Source of the DNA: Bacillota bacterium
GTDB taxonomy: Bacteria > Bacillota > Clostridia > Christensenellales > SZUA-584
Reading direction: 5' to 3'
NCBI GenBank assembly: GCA_023459495.1
Contig: JAEWTL010000123.1
Location: 1 to 23,252 of the forward strand
DNA: 23,252 nt
Part shown: in pieces, positions 12,810 to 21,964 of the stretch
Numbering within the stretch: position 1 is the stretch's first letter
Layout of the letters: each line of letters starts with the position of its first letter
Position numbers and translations under genes: made by a program
The notes under the pieces: generated by a model
The model's database searches: none
What the model saw: the letters and a program-made list of their open reading frames with translations, nothing else
What the model was told of the DNA's origin: nothing

Positions 12810-14543
12810 TCAGTGGCCGTTCTTCCGGTTTGTATAGTGAGTATGCAGCAGATGATGGGATTTTTCCCCCAACGGCTCAATGAGGAATTCCTTGTACAGC
12901 TTTTTCACCGCGGGGTTTTCGTGCGACTTGCGGATCGGCATCTCCGTATCCGCGGAGTAAGTGCCGTCAATGCGCTTTTGCCGCAGGGCGTTCGTTACGC
13001 CGTACGGCTGGCCGCCGCCGCCGATACATCCGCCGGGACAGCACATGATCTCGATAAACGCAACGTCCGACGCTTCACCCGATTTGATCATCTCCATAAC
13101 CTGACGCGCTTTTGACAGTGAGTGGGCAACCATAACCTTGACGGGCGTGCCTGCGAGGTCGACTACAGCCTCTTTGATACCATCCAGGCCGCGAACATCG
13201 GTAAAGTTGATGTTCCGGAGTGTCTTGCCTGTGACCACCTCGTATACCGTGCGCAGCGCAGCTTCCATCACGCCGCCTGTTGCGCCGAATATCACGGCAG
13301 CGCCTGTCGAGATGCCGAACGGGTCGTCGTATTCCTCTTCATCGAGCTGGTCGAATTCGATCCCCGCCTGTTTCAGCATCCGCGCGAGTTCCCTTGTGGT
13401 CAGTACCGCGTCCACATCCGGGTGCCGCTTATTAAGGCGCATCTCCGAGCGTTGGGCCTCGTATTTCTTTGCGGTACAGGGCATGATGGATACGCTGAAG
13501 ATGTCTTCGGGCTTTTTGTCGATCTTATCCGGGTAGTATCCCTTGGCCAGTGCGCCAAACATCTGCTGCGGGGATTTGCATGTCGATACATGCGGCAGCA
13601 GCTCGGGATAATACTGCTCGATAAAGTTGATCCACCCGGGGCTGCACGACGTGAGCATGGGCAGCACGCCGCCCTCCTTGATGCGCTTCAAAAGCTCGTG
13701 GCCTTCCTCCATGATCGTCAGGTCCGCCGTGAAGTCTGTGTCGAACACGGCGTCAAAGCCCAGGGCTTTCAGCGCAGCGACCAGCTTGCCCGTAACGACG
13801 CTGCCCGCTTCCATGCCGAACTCTTCGCCGATGGATACCCGGACGGCTGGCGCGGTTTGGACGACAACGTGCTTATCCGGGTCGCCCAGCGCTTCCCAGA
13901 CGCGCTCGATATCTTCCTTTTCCGTAATCGCCGCGACAGGGCAGACCGTCGAACACTGCCCGCATGCCGCACACCGCACATCGTTTAAATACTTGCCGTA
14001 CGCGGGTTTGACTTCGCTCGTGTGCCCGCGTCCCATGTAGTCGAGTATCGCAAGCCCCTGAACGCTCGCGCACATCTGGATGCACCGCCCGCATTTGATG
14101 CACTTGTTCTGGTTGCGCACGAGGGAAGGGCTGCTCTCGTCCTTCTCTTGCATGACCATGATGTTGTCGAACATATTCTCGCGGATGCCGAGCTCTGCGG
14201 CGATCTTTTGCAGCTCGCAGTTGCCGTTGCGGATGCACGTCGTGCAGCTCATGTTATGGTTGGCAAGCAGCAGCTCGACGTTGACCTTGCGCGCTTCGCG
14301 GGCCTTCGGAGAATTTGTTTTGATGACCATACCATCGGCCACCTTCGTTGCACATGCAGGCTGCAGGTTCTTCATCCCATCCACCTCAATGCAGCACACC
14401 CGGCAGTTCGCCTTAATCTCCTGATCGGGGTGATAACAGAGCGTAGGGATTGCAACCCCGATGCTTTTTGCCGCGTCCAGGATCAGTGTATCCTTTTCAA
14501 CCTCCAGCTCCTTATTGTTGATTCTGATATTGACCGTATCCAT
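12810..14543 (-). CDS. hydA: [FeFe]-hydrogenase catalytic subunit HydA
   Basis: 577 residues, the size of clostridial M3-type enzymes. In order: a [2Fe-2S] domain with Cys36, Cys47, Cys50 and Cys64; the His-Cys [4Fe-4S] site with His96, Cys100, Cys103 and Cys109; two [4Fe-4S] clusters with Cys148/151/154/158 and Cys191/194/197/201; then the H-cluster motifs TSCSPGW (298-304), MPCTAKK (354-360) and CCPGGCIGGGGQP (501-513). Compared with the textbook TSCCPxW and MACPGGC forms, the second Cys of the first motif is Ser, and an extra Cys501 replaces Ala. ATG at 14543 follows AGGAGG by six bases, nine bases after hydB. HydA interconverts protons and H2, with electrons arriving through the HydB/HydC subunits. 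Confidence 0.97.
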   Translation of the reverse strand: MDTVNIRINNKELEVEKDTLILDAAKSIGVAIPTLCYHPDQEIKANCRVCCIEVDGMKNLQPACATKVADGMVIKTNSPKAREARKVNVELLLANHNMSCTTCIRNGNCELQKIAAELGIRENMFDNIMVMQEKDESSPSLVRNQNKCIKCGRCIQMCASVQGLAILDYMGRGHTSEVKPAYGKYLNDVRCAACGQCSTVCPVAAITEKEDIERVWEALGDPDKHVVVQTAPAVRVSIGEEFGMEAGSVVTGKLVAALKALGFDAVFDTDFTADLTIMEEGHELLKRIKEGGVLPMLTSCSPGWINFIEQYYPELLPHVSTCKSPQQMFGALAKGYYPDKIDKKPEDIFSVSIMPCTAKKYEAQRSEMRLNKRHPDVDAVLTTRELARMLKQAGIEFDQLDEEEYDDPFGISTGAAVIFGATGGVMEAALRTVYEVVTGKTLRNINFTDVRGLDGIKEAVVDLAGTPVKVMVAHSLSKARQVMEMIKSGEASDVAFIEIMCCPGGCIGGGGQPYGVTNALRQKRIDGTYSADTEMPIRKSHENPAVKKLYKEFLIEPLGEKSHHLLHTHYTNRKNGH

Positions 14544-14552
14544 ATTTGCCTC

Positions 14553-15821
<1,269 letters not shown>

Positions 15822-15822
15822 T

Positions 15823-16278
15823 TTAAAGCCTCCTGTATTCAGCAATAATTTCCGCCAGCTTTTTGCTGTTTAAATTGCCGAATATCTTCTGGTCGATTCT
15901 CATAACCGGAGCCATCTCGCAGTATCCCAGGCAGCTCGCGTATTCCAGTGAGAAAAGGCCATCCCTCGTGGTTTCACCCATGCTGATTCCCAACATGGTT
16001 TCCAGCTCTTCCTTGAGGTCGAAAGACCCGTTGACGTAGCAGGGTACGTCGCGGCATAGCTGGATGACGTACTTGCCTCTGGGTTCTACGGAGAGCAGTG
16101 AGTAGAACGTCGCGACACTGTATACGCGGCTTTCCGGCAGGTCCATTCTTTTTGAGACTTCTTTGAGGTCTTCAATAGTCAGATAGTTGCGGTTCTTGGT
16201 TTTTTGGTACTCAAGCAGCACGCCCACAAGCTGATCGGGCGATTTTCCTTTTTTATGGATTATCTCGTTCAATTCCAT
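15823..16278 (-). CDS. hydC: Hydrogenase [2Fe-2S] subunit HydC (NuoE-like)
   Basis: 151 residues with a thioredoxin-like [2Fe-2S] fold: an N-terminal helical region (SRVYSVATFYSLLSVEPRGKY) and cluster ligands Cys75-x4-Cys80 and Cys116-x3-Cys120 (ASCLGYCEMAPVM). This is the NuoE/HydC family at near normal length. It starts at an ATG at 16278 with AAGGAGG about eight bases upstream. First gene of hydC-hydB-hydA-ferredoxin. Its C-terminal codons contain the ribosome site for hydB, so the subunits are made in coupled fashion. Confidence 0.95.
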   Translation of the reverse strand: MELNEIIHKKGKSPDQLVGVLLEYQKTKNRNYLTIEDLKEVSKRMDLPESRVYSVATFYSLLSVEPRGKYVIQLCRDVPCYVNGSFDLKEELETMLGISMGETTRDGLFSLEYASCLGYCEMAPVMRIDQKIFGNLNSKKLAEIIAEYRRL

Positions 16279-16396
16279 AAGAAATCCTCCTTGCAGAAAA
16301 TCCGTGTCTTTCTTAAGCAGGCTGAGAGATGCACAAATAATAAAGCACAGATGGTTATCGCTTTACGTGCACAACCTTCCGCCTTTAAACCAAATC

Positions 16397-16415
16397 TAAG
16401 CAAAGTATTTGCTTA
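16397..16415. promoter_or_regulatory. Palindromic operator-like site upstream of hydC
   Basis: TAAGCAAA-GTA-TTTGCTTA is a perfect palindrome with 8-bp arms, 119 bases upstream of the hydC start. The half-motif TTAAGCA or its complement recurs at 16313-16319, 16410-16416 and 16530-16536. It does not match the Rex operator TTGTTAA-N4-TTAACAA. A redox or hydrogenase regulator is plausible but unproven. Confidence 0.45.
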
Positions 16416-16573
16416 ACCCGGTTTTACCGAAGACAAAAACACATGTTTTATTAACTGAAAACAGACCGTGAAAAATAAGTCGAATCGAGGGTGTCTAATT
16501 CCTTGGGTAAATGGATGTGAATCAAAGGCTGCTTAACTGGATTATGAATGAAATTAAACAAGCGCTCAATAAT

Positions 16574-16600
16574 TGATTTATGTTATCTTACCATAAATCA
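16574..16600. promoter_or_regulatory. Inverted repeat in the hydC-MBL gap
   Basis: TGATTTATG (16574-16582) and CATAAATCA (16592-16600) are perfect 9-bp inverted arms around nine bases. It is not followed by a T-run on either strand, so it does not look like a terminator. It may be an operator or an RNA stem. Confidence 0.35.
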
Positions 16601-16736
16601 TGACGGGTTACAAGCCAATCTGTGCTTATTTTCACACACTTTTCCGCTCGGTGACACGGGTGTTATTCCGTCAAATGAGGATTTTCTGACCCTTGGTACA
16701 GGCTGCGGTACTTTCATGTTGAGGGCGGCGGCAGGC

Positions 16737-16765
16737 TTGCCAAACAAATGGGCATATGCTACAAT
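16737..16765 (+). promoter_or_regulatory. Promoter of the MBL-fold hydrolase gene
   Basis: TTGCCA (16737-16742) and TACAAT (16760-16765) are 17 bases apart, with TGC in front of the -10 as an extended element. Start point near 16772, about 22 bases before the ATG. Confidence 0.7.
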
Positions 16766-16793
16766 TCGCTTACAATGAGCGGGGAGGACTGCC

Positions 16794-17621
16794 ATGAAGC
16801 TGAAAGCGACCGTAGTGTGTGAAAATTATGTGCTGTGGAGCCATGTCGCGCTGGCGGAGCATGGATTCTCGGTGTTTCTGAAAACGGACAGCGGGAACTG
16901 GCTGGTGGATACCGGCTCGGGCAAGACCATCCTGCACAACGCGACGGAACTCAGCCTCGATTTAACCTCAATTCAGGGCGTCATTTTAAGCCATAACCAC
17001 TGGGACCATACGGGCGGTCTGCTGCCTGTTGCAAAGGCTAAACCCGGCCTCGAGATTTATGCGCATCCCGCGCTGTTTCGCGAGACGTTCCACGACGACA
17101 GCGTGGGTGATAACATCGGCCTGCCTTACTCCCGCGAGGAATTGGAAGCGCACGGCATGACCTTCAGCTTAAGCACGGAGTTTCGCGAAATCGCGCCCGG
17201 CTTGTGGCTCACGGGTGAAGTGCCGCGCGTGACGGAATATGAGAATGATGGGTTCAGCCAGATGGTTAAAACGCAGAACGGGTATGAGAAGGACCATGTC
17301 TCGGACGACCAGTCCGTGGTGATTGAAACCGAAAAGGGGCTGGTGGTGGTGCTTGGCTGCTGCCATGCAGGGATCATCAATACGCTGACTTATATCTCGG
17401 ACAAGATGTGTACAAAGAGCTTTTACGCTGTGTTCGGAGGCACACACCTCGCGCCCGCAAACGACGAGAAGCTTAAGAAGGTCCTTGCCGACCTCGACGG
17501 CTTTAAGATCCATCTTCTTGGCATATCGCATTGCTCCGGCCTCACGATCATTCCGGCGCTGCATGAAAAATTCGGCAGCCGGTTCTCCTACTACGGCGTG
17601 GGGGCATCGCTGGAAGCGTAA
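16794..17621 (+). CDS. MBL-fold metallo-hydrolase
   Basis: 275 residues. The metal motif SHNHWDHTGG places His67, His69, Asp71 and His72; further ligands are probably His191 in CCHAGIIN and His246 in ISHCSGL. The layout and spacing fit the MBL subgroup that includes the archaeal-type dihydropterin-forming enzymes (annotated as 7,8-dihydropterin-6-methyl-beta-D-ribofuranosylaminobenzene-phosphate synthase), but substrate cannot be assigned from sequence. GGGGAGG lies six bases before the ATG. It is a single gene with its own promoter, convergent with MATE; the 50-base gap between them shows no clear terminator. Confidence 0.9.
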   Translation: MKLKATVVCENYVLWSHVALAEHGFSVFLKTDSGNWLVDTGSGKTILHNATELSLDLTSIQGVILSHNHWDHTGGLLPVAKAKPGLEIYAHPALFRETFHDDSVGDNIGLPYSREELEAHGMTFSLSTEFREIAPGLWLTGEVPRVTEYENDGFSQMVKTQNGYEKDHVSDDQSVVIETEKGLVVVLGCCHAGIINTLTYISDKMCTKSFYAVFGGTHLAPANDEKLKKVLADLDGFKIHLLGISHCSGLTIIPALHEKFGSRFSYYGVGASLEA

Positions 17622-17671
17622 GCAAGCTAAATAACGATTATGAAGGAACGTTGCCGATATGCCAGAGCTTC

Positions 17672-19078
17672 TCAGGCCGCTGGCAGTTCAGCTGCGTTCC
17701 TTTCGTTTTGGGCCAATGTCAGCAGCCGAAGCTCCCGGAGGGCAAAGGCAATGGCCAATATCCCCGCGATACCGTCCGCTATCGGGCCGGCGTACATCAG
17801 GCCGTCGATCCCCCAGAACAGGGGCAGGAACAAAATCAGCGGCAGCAGGAAGATGAGCTGGCGCGTCAGCGAGATGAACAGGCCTATCTTGGCCTTGCCG
17901 ATGGACGTAAAGAAGTTGGCGGTCACCGGCTGAATACCGTTGATAAACGTCAGCAGCATGAAGATGCGCATATACCGTTCGGCGAACTCAAAATACAGCT
18001 CGCTGCCCTGCCCGAAGATGCTGACAATGGCGCGCGGGAAGATCTGAAACAAGAGGAAGAACAGGATGGAAACGCCCGTCGCGGCAAGCAGGCCCTTGGT
18101 ATACGTCTCCTTCACGCGGCCATAGTTCTTCGCGCCATAATTGAAGCCGTTGATGGGCTGACAGCCTTGGGCGATGCCAATGGTCAGTCCGATGAACAGA
18201 ATGTTGACCTTGGAGATGACCCCCACGCAGGCCAGCGGAATATCGCTGCCGTATGGGGAGAGCGCGCCGTAATGTGTCAGCGCGTTATTCAGCAAGACCT
18301 GTACGATTGCCATGGATATCTGATTAAAAAACGCCGCGACACCCAGCGACAGGATTGCCCCGACATCATGCAAACGGGGTCTAAGAAAATTCCATCCCAG
18401 CTTCAGCGTTTTGAATCGGAAGAAATACCGTATCACTAAAACCGCTGAAACCGCCTGCCCGATCACTGTAGCCCATGCCGCGCCCGCAATGCCCATATTA
18501 AATACGAAGATGAACAGGGGGTCGAGCACCGTGTTGAGGACCGCGCCTGCCAGCACGCAGATCATGGAGTATCTGGGGCTGCCGTCCGCACGGATGAGCT
18601 GCCCGCTTCCAATGGTAAAGATGATGAGCGGATACCCCGCGGTTACGATGCGGGTGTATGCCAGCGCGTAAGGATAAACGTTGTCCGTAGTGCCAAAAAC
18701 ATAGAGCAGCGGCTTTAAGAAGATGATGACCACGATGCTCAGCACCGTGCCGCATACTGCGAGCAGGAATATGCCCGCGCCCGCCACATGCCCGGCTTCC
18801 TCCCGTTTGCCCGCGCCGAGGCGCAGGTTGAAATTCGACGCGGCCCCGATGCCCAACAGCAGTGCGAGCGCCGTACACATGGTGTTAAAAGGGAACGCAA
18901 CATTCGTAGCGGCGTTGCCGTACATGCCCACACCCTGACCGATGAAGATCTGGTCCACGATGTTATAAAGGGCGTTGACCAGAAAGCTGATCATCGCCGG
19001 AATGGCGAATTTCAGTATCAGTTTGCCCGTCTTTTCGGTTGCGAGCGGATTCTGCATGACTGCCGCAGCGGTATTCAT
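17672..19078 (-). CDS. MATE-family efflux transporter
   Basis: 468 residues from the ATG at 19078, which is 11 bases after AAGGAGG, a slightly long spacing; the further ATG at 19117 precedes that site. The protein has about twelve membrane segments in two MatE halves: the N-terminal FAIPAMISFLVNALYNIVDQIFIG and the repeat SLGVAAFFNQISMAIVQVLLNNAL. Family motifs include GQGVGMYGNAATNVAFPF, and the second half has the QGCQPINGFNYGAKN motif. MATE proteins export cationic drugs or metabolites by Na+ or H+ antiport. It faces MBL on one side and is divergent from the GlpA-like operon on the other. Substrate unknown. Confidence 0.95.
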   Translation of the reverse strand: MNTAAAVMQNPLATEKTGKLILKFAIPAMISFLVNALYNIVDQIFIGQGVGMYGNAATNVAFPFNTMCTALALLLGIGAASNFNLRLGAGKREEAGHVAGAGIFLLAVCGTVLSIVVIIFLKPLLYVFGTTDNVYPYALAYTRIVTAGYPLIIFTIGSGQLIRADGSPRYSMICVLAGAVLNTVLDPLFIFVFNMGIAGAAWATVIGQAVSAVLVIRYFFRFKTLKLGWNFLRPRLHDVGAILSLGVAAFFNQISMAIVQVLLNNALTHYGALSPYGSDIPLACVGVISKVNILFIGLTIGIAQGCQPINGFNYGAKNYGRVKETYTKGLLAATGVSILFFLLFQIFPRAIVSIFGQGSELYFEFAERYMRIFMLLTFINGIQPVTANFFTSIGKAKIGLFISLTRQLIFLLPLILFLPLFWGIDGLMYAGPIADGIAGILAIAFALRELRLLTLAQNERNAAELPAA

Positions 19079-19115
19079 CCTGATGTAAGCCTCCTTAACA
19101 CAGATGCCACCGTCC

Positions 19116-19121
19116 ATTATA
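19116..19121 (-). promoter_or_regulatory. Candidate -10 of the MATE gene
   Basis: A perfect TATAAT lies on the minus strand about 37 bases before the MATE ATG. The region 17 bases upstream (TTTTCC) is a poor -35. Expected start near 19109. Confidence 0.45.
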
Positions 19122-19189
19122 CATGATACCCGGCGGAAGGAAAAGCAACAGGATTCCTCAAATGCCTTTTCAATAATACAGATAAAGCC

Positions 19190-19218
19190 TTGAAACCGAA
19201 AGCAAAATGTGCTATACT
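19190..19218 (+). promoter_or_regulatory. Promoter of the GlpA-like operon
   Basis: TTGAAA (19190-19195) and TATACT (19213-19218) are 17 bases apart. The start would be near 19225, giving a 76-base leader that contains a complete terminator hairpin. Confidence 0.75.
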
Positions 19219-19245
19219 CCGCATTAAGATATGGCAGGAGAATTG

Positions 19246-19279
19246 AGCCGTACCAAACCTTGTTTTGGTACGGCTTTTT
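19246..19279 (+). terminator. Leader terminator (attenuator) before the GlpA-like gene
   Basis: AGCCGTACCAAA (19246-19257) and TTTGGTACGGCT (19264-19275) form a perfect 12-bp stem with a 6-base loop. The stem runs into five T residues (19275-19279). It lies between the promoter at 19190-19218 and the ATG at 19301, so transcripts should stop here unless an antiterminator acts. In Bacillus subtilis the glpD leader has the same kind of terminator and is read through when GlpP binds glycerol-3-phosphate. Confidence 0.75.
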
Positions 19280-19300
19280 ATATTGCGAAGGGGTGGCAGC

Positions 19301-20740
19301 ATGAAATACGATGTGGCAATCATCGGGGCAGGCGTTGTGGGATGCCTCACCGCGCGGGCGCTGTCGATGAAGAATTTAAGCGTTTGCGTGATCGAGGCCG
19401 GAGCGGACGTAGCAGCGGGTTCCAGCAAAGCGAACAGCGGCATCGTGCACGCGGGCTACGACGCGGCACCGGGCAGCCTGAAGGCAAGGTTCAACGTGGC
19501 GGGGGCGAAGATGATACCGCAGCTCGCGGCAGACCTCGGCGTGCCGTTTGATCCATGTGGCTCGTTTGTTGTGGCGTTCGGCGAGGAGGATGAGAAGCAG
19601 CTTCAGAAGCTGTATGAGCGCGGCGTGGTCAACGGCGTGGAAACGTGCATTATCTCCGGCGACGAGGCACGGAAGATGGAGCCCGCACTGAACCCGGATA
19701 TCACGGCGGCGCTGTACGCGCCCACGGCGGGCATCATTTGTCCATATACGTTAACCATCGCGGCAGGGGAGAACGCGGCGGCGAACGGTGTCAAGTTCTT
19801 CTTCAACAGCCGCGTGACCGCGGTCAGCCGTACAGACAGCGGCTTTATGATCGAAGCGGGCGAAACCCGCATCGAGGCCCGCAGTGTGGTAAACGCGGCG
19901 GGCATGCACGCGGGCGATATCTCTGCCATGGCGGGCGGCGAGGAAATCACCATCCATCCGCGTAAGGGCGAGTATGTCGTGTTCGACAAGAGCATGGCGG
20001 CAAGAACCAAGGTTGTCATATTCGGCGCGCCTTCCGAAAAGGGCAAGGGCGTACTGTTCGCGCCTACGGTGCACGGCAACATGATCGCCGGGCCGACGGC
20101 GCAGTTTACGGAACCGGACGACGTATCCACCTCCCGCGAGGGACTGGAGCAGGCGCTCTCCGGCGCACAGCACTATGCGCCCATCTTGGACCGCCGCGCG
20201 GCCATCGCGGTGTTCGCGGGGCTGCGGGCCGCGTCCGAAGGTCACGACTTCATCGTGGAGGCATCGCAAAAGGTTCCGGGCCTCATTCAGGCTGCGGGAA
20301 TCGAGTCGCCCGGCCTTACGGCTTCCCCCGCGATCGCGGAGCACATTGTGGAGCTGCTGGCGGGTGTCGGCGTCGAAGGCGAACCAAAAAAAAGCGCGGT
20401 GACGATACGCAAGCCCATCGAGTCTTTTGCGCATGCCACGCCGGAGCGCCGCAAGGAGCTCATCGCGATGGACAGCCGGTACGCGCACATCGTATGCCGC
20501 TGCGAGACCGTAACTGAGGCGGAAATCGTTGAGGCAATTCATCGCCCGTGCGGCGCGACCACAGTGGACGGCGTGAAGTTTCGCACGCGTGCGGGTACGG
20601 GGCGCTGTCATGGCGGGTTCTGCCTGCCGCGTGTAATGGATATCCTCAGCCGTGAGCTCGGGACGGGCGAAACGGATATTACCAAAACCGGGCCGGGTTC
20701 GGAAATACTCGTCGGGCGCACCAAGGAGGGACAGCTATGA
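19301..20740 (+). CDS. GlpA-like FAD-dependent dehydrogenase with BFD-type [2Fe-2S] domain
   Basis: 479 residues from the ATG at 19301, preceded by AAGGGGTGG. The N-terminal FAD motif is IIGAGVVGC (7-15), followed by a DAO-type fold with GSSKANSGIVHAGYDA and CPYTLTIAAGENAAANG. The C-terminal BFD-like [2Fe-2S] domain has Cys399-x-Cys401 and Cys436-x4-Cys441. This matches the anaerobic glycerol-3-phosphate dehydrogenase A-type proteins of Clostridia, which oxidise glycerol-3-phosphate to dihydroxyacetone phosphate, though a close relative acting on another 2-hydroxy substrate is possible. The gene overlaps the next by four bases (ATGA). The leader terminator supports glp-type control. No glycerol kinase or facilitator lies in the window. 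Confidence 0.88.
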   Translation: MKYDVAIIGAGVVGCLTARALSMKNLSVCVIEAGADVAAGSSKANSGIVHAGYDAAPGSLKARFNVAGAKMIPQLAADLGVPFDPCGSFVVAFGEEDEKQLQKLYERGVVNGVETCIISGDEARKMEPALNPDITAALYAPTAGIICPYTLTIAAGENAAANGVKFFFNSRVTAVSRTDSGFMIEAGETRIEARSVVNAAGMHAGDISAMAGGEEITIHPRKGEYVVFDKSMAARTKVVIFGAPSEKGKGVLFAPTVHGNMIAGPTAQFTEPDDVSTSREGLEQALSGAQHYAPILDRRAAIAVFAGLRAASEGHDFIVEASQKVPGLIQAAGIESPGLTASPAIAEHIVELLAGVGVEGEPKKSAVTIRKPIESFAHATPERRKELIAMDSRYAHIVCRCETVTEAEIVEAIHRPCGATTVDGVKFRTRAGTGRCHGGFCLPRVMDILSRELGTGETDITKTGPGSEILVGRTKEGQL

Positions 20741-21963
20741 AAGCGGACGTAGTCATCATCGGCGCTGGCCCGGCGGGGCTGGCGGCGGCTATAGCGGCAA
20801 AGAAGAACGGCGCTGGCCGCGTGCTCGTGCTGGACCGGGAAACGCGCACCGGCGGCATCCTGCGGCAGTGCATCCACAGCGGCTTCGGGCTGCATTCCCT
20901 TGGCGAGGAGCTGACCGGGCCGGAATACGCGACGCGCTACGCCAAAGAGGCGCAGGAGGTTGGCGCGGAAATCTGGCTGGATACCATGGTGTTGGATATA
21001 GCGGGTAAAACCGTGACCGCCATCAACCCGGAGCGCGGTATGGTGGTGATTGAAGCGGGAGCTATCGTGCTGGCTATGGGCTGCCGTGAGCGCAGCGCAG
21101 GTGCGCTGATGGTGCCGGGAGACCGCCCGTCAGGTGTGCTGACAGCAGGCACCGCGCAGCGCTTTGTCAACATTGAGGGTTACATGCCGGGCCGTGAGGT
21201 GGTCATCTTAGGCTCGGGCGACATCGGGCTCATCATGGCGCGGCGCATGACGCTGGAAGGTGCGCGCGTGAAGATGGTGCTGGAGCTGATGCCCTTTTCG
21301 GGCGGGCTCAAGCGCAACATCGTGCAGTGCCTTGACGACTTCGCCATTCCATTGTACCTGTCGCACACGGTGACGAAGCTGCATGGCAAGCATCGGCTGG
21401 AAGGTGTATCGGTAGCGGCGGTGGACGAGAAAGGCGTACCGAAACCAGAGACGGAATACTACGTCCCGTGCGACACGCTGCTGCTGTCGGTCGGGCTGAT
21501 ACCGGAGAACGAGCTGTCGCGTGGTATGGACGTCATGCTGGACCCCGCGACGGGCGGGCCGAGCGTCGACGCGCACCTGCAGACCAACGTGCCGGGTGTG
21601 TTCGCGTGCGGCAATGCGGTGCAGGTGCACGACCTCGTGGATTTCGTAACCGAGGAAGCCATGTGCGCAGGCGCCTCGGCGGCAAAATATGCACTGACCG
21701 GTTCGCTGGGGGAGGCGCAGTACAAGACTACTGCGGGCTTCGGCGTGCGCTATGTGGTGCCGCAGCGGCTGGCCGCCGAGGACGCGACGCTGTTCTTCCG
21801 CGCGGTGAACGTGTATAAGAATTGCGCGACTGTGGCGCGGTGCGGGGATAAGGTTATCGCGCGGCGCAAGCGGCAGATCGTCACGCCGGGCGAGATGGAG
21901 CGGCTGGAGGTAAAGGCCGCGGATATTATGGGCGATATCACTGTTTCGGTGGAGGAGGCGTAA
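20737..21963 (+). CDS. FAD/NAD(P)-dependent oxidoreductase, partner of the GlpA-like subunit
   Basis: 408 residues of the pyridine-nucleotide disulfide reductase fold. FAD motif VIIGAGPAGLAAAIAAKK at the N-terminus; NAD(P)-type Rossmann motif VVILGSGDIGLIMARR in the middle; a second FAD-contact region VDAHLQTNVPGVFACGNAVQVHDLV near the C-terminus. I see no redox-active CxxC, so it is not a thioredoxin-type enzyme. It is the standard second gene of the GlpA-like/oxidoreductase/DUF1667 trio and probably passes electrons from the GlpA-like subunit to a carrier or NAD(P)+. ATG is inside the GlpA-like stop (ATGA overlap). Confidence 0.88.
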   Translation: MKADVVIIGAGPAGLAAAIAAKKNGAGRVLVLDRETRTGGILRQCIHSGFGLHSLGEELTGPEYATRYAKEAQEVGAEIWLDTMVLDIAGKTVTAINPERGMVVIEAGAIVLAMGCRERSAGALMVPGDRPSGVLTAGTAQRFVNIEGYMPGREVVILGSGDIGLIMARRMTLEGARVKMVLELMPFSGGLKRNIVQCLDDFAIPLYLSHTVTKLHGKHRLEGVSVAAVDEKGVPKPETEYYVPCDTLLLSVGLIPENELSRGMDVMLDPATGGPSVDAHLQTNVPGVFACGNAVQVHDLVDFVTEEAMCAGASAAKYALTGSLGEAQYKTTAGFGVRYVVPQRLAAEDATLFFRAVNVYKNCATVARCGDKVIARRKRQIVTPGEMERLEVKAADIMGDITVSVEEA

Positions 21964-21964
21964 C

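Larger units (their letters stand above)
16279..16793. other. 515-base gene-free region between hydC and the MBL gene
   Basis: AT-rich region between two divergent genes. It holds the hydC leader, a 19-bp palindrome (16397-16415), a second inverted repeat (16574-16600) and the MBL promoter (16737-16765). Short open frames here (for example 16548-16778) have no ribosome site and no recognisable motif. I did not find a convincing hydC promoter, nor a riboswitch or RNA gene that I recognise. Confidence 0.6.

Noticed and set aside
13122..13988. Long plus-strand frame of 288 codons inside the hydA region
   Set aside because: It lies wholly antisense to hydA, whose Fe-S and H-cluster motifs are clear. 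The frame is a high-GC shadow with no ribosome site and no motif.
16397..16415. Rex operator before hydC
   Set aside because: The palindrome TAAGCAAA-GTA-TTTGCTTA differs from TTGTTAA-N4-TTAACAA in both arm sequence and spacing.
16548..16778. Small plus-strand gene (76 codons) between hydC and MBL
   Set aside because: No ribosome site, no recognisable motif, overlapped on the other strand by a similar open frame, and it runs through the MBL promoter.
19231..19551. Leader peptide or gene starting at ATG 19231 ahead of the GlpA-like gene
   Set aside because: No ribosome binding site, and it reads through the terminator hairpin and into the GlpA-like gene in another frame.
19751..20611. Minus-strand frame of 286 codons across the GlpA-like gene
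   Set aside because: Antisense to a gene with clear FAD and BFD motifs, His/Arg-rich as expected for shadow translation, and without a start signal.
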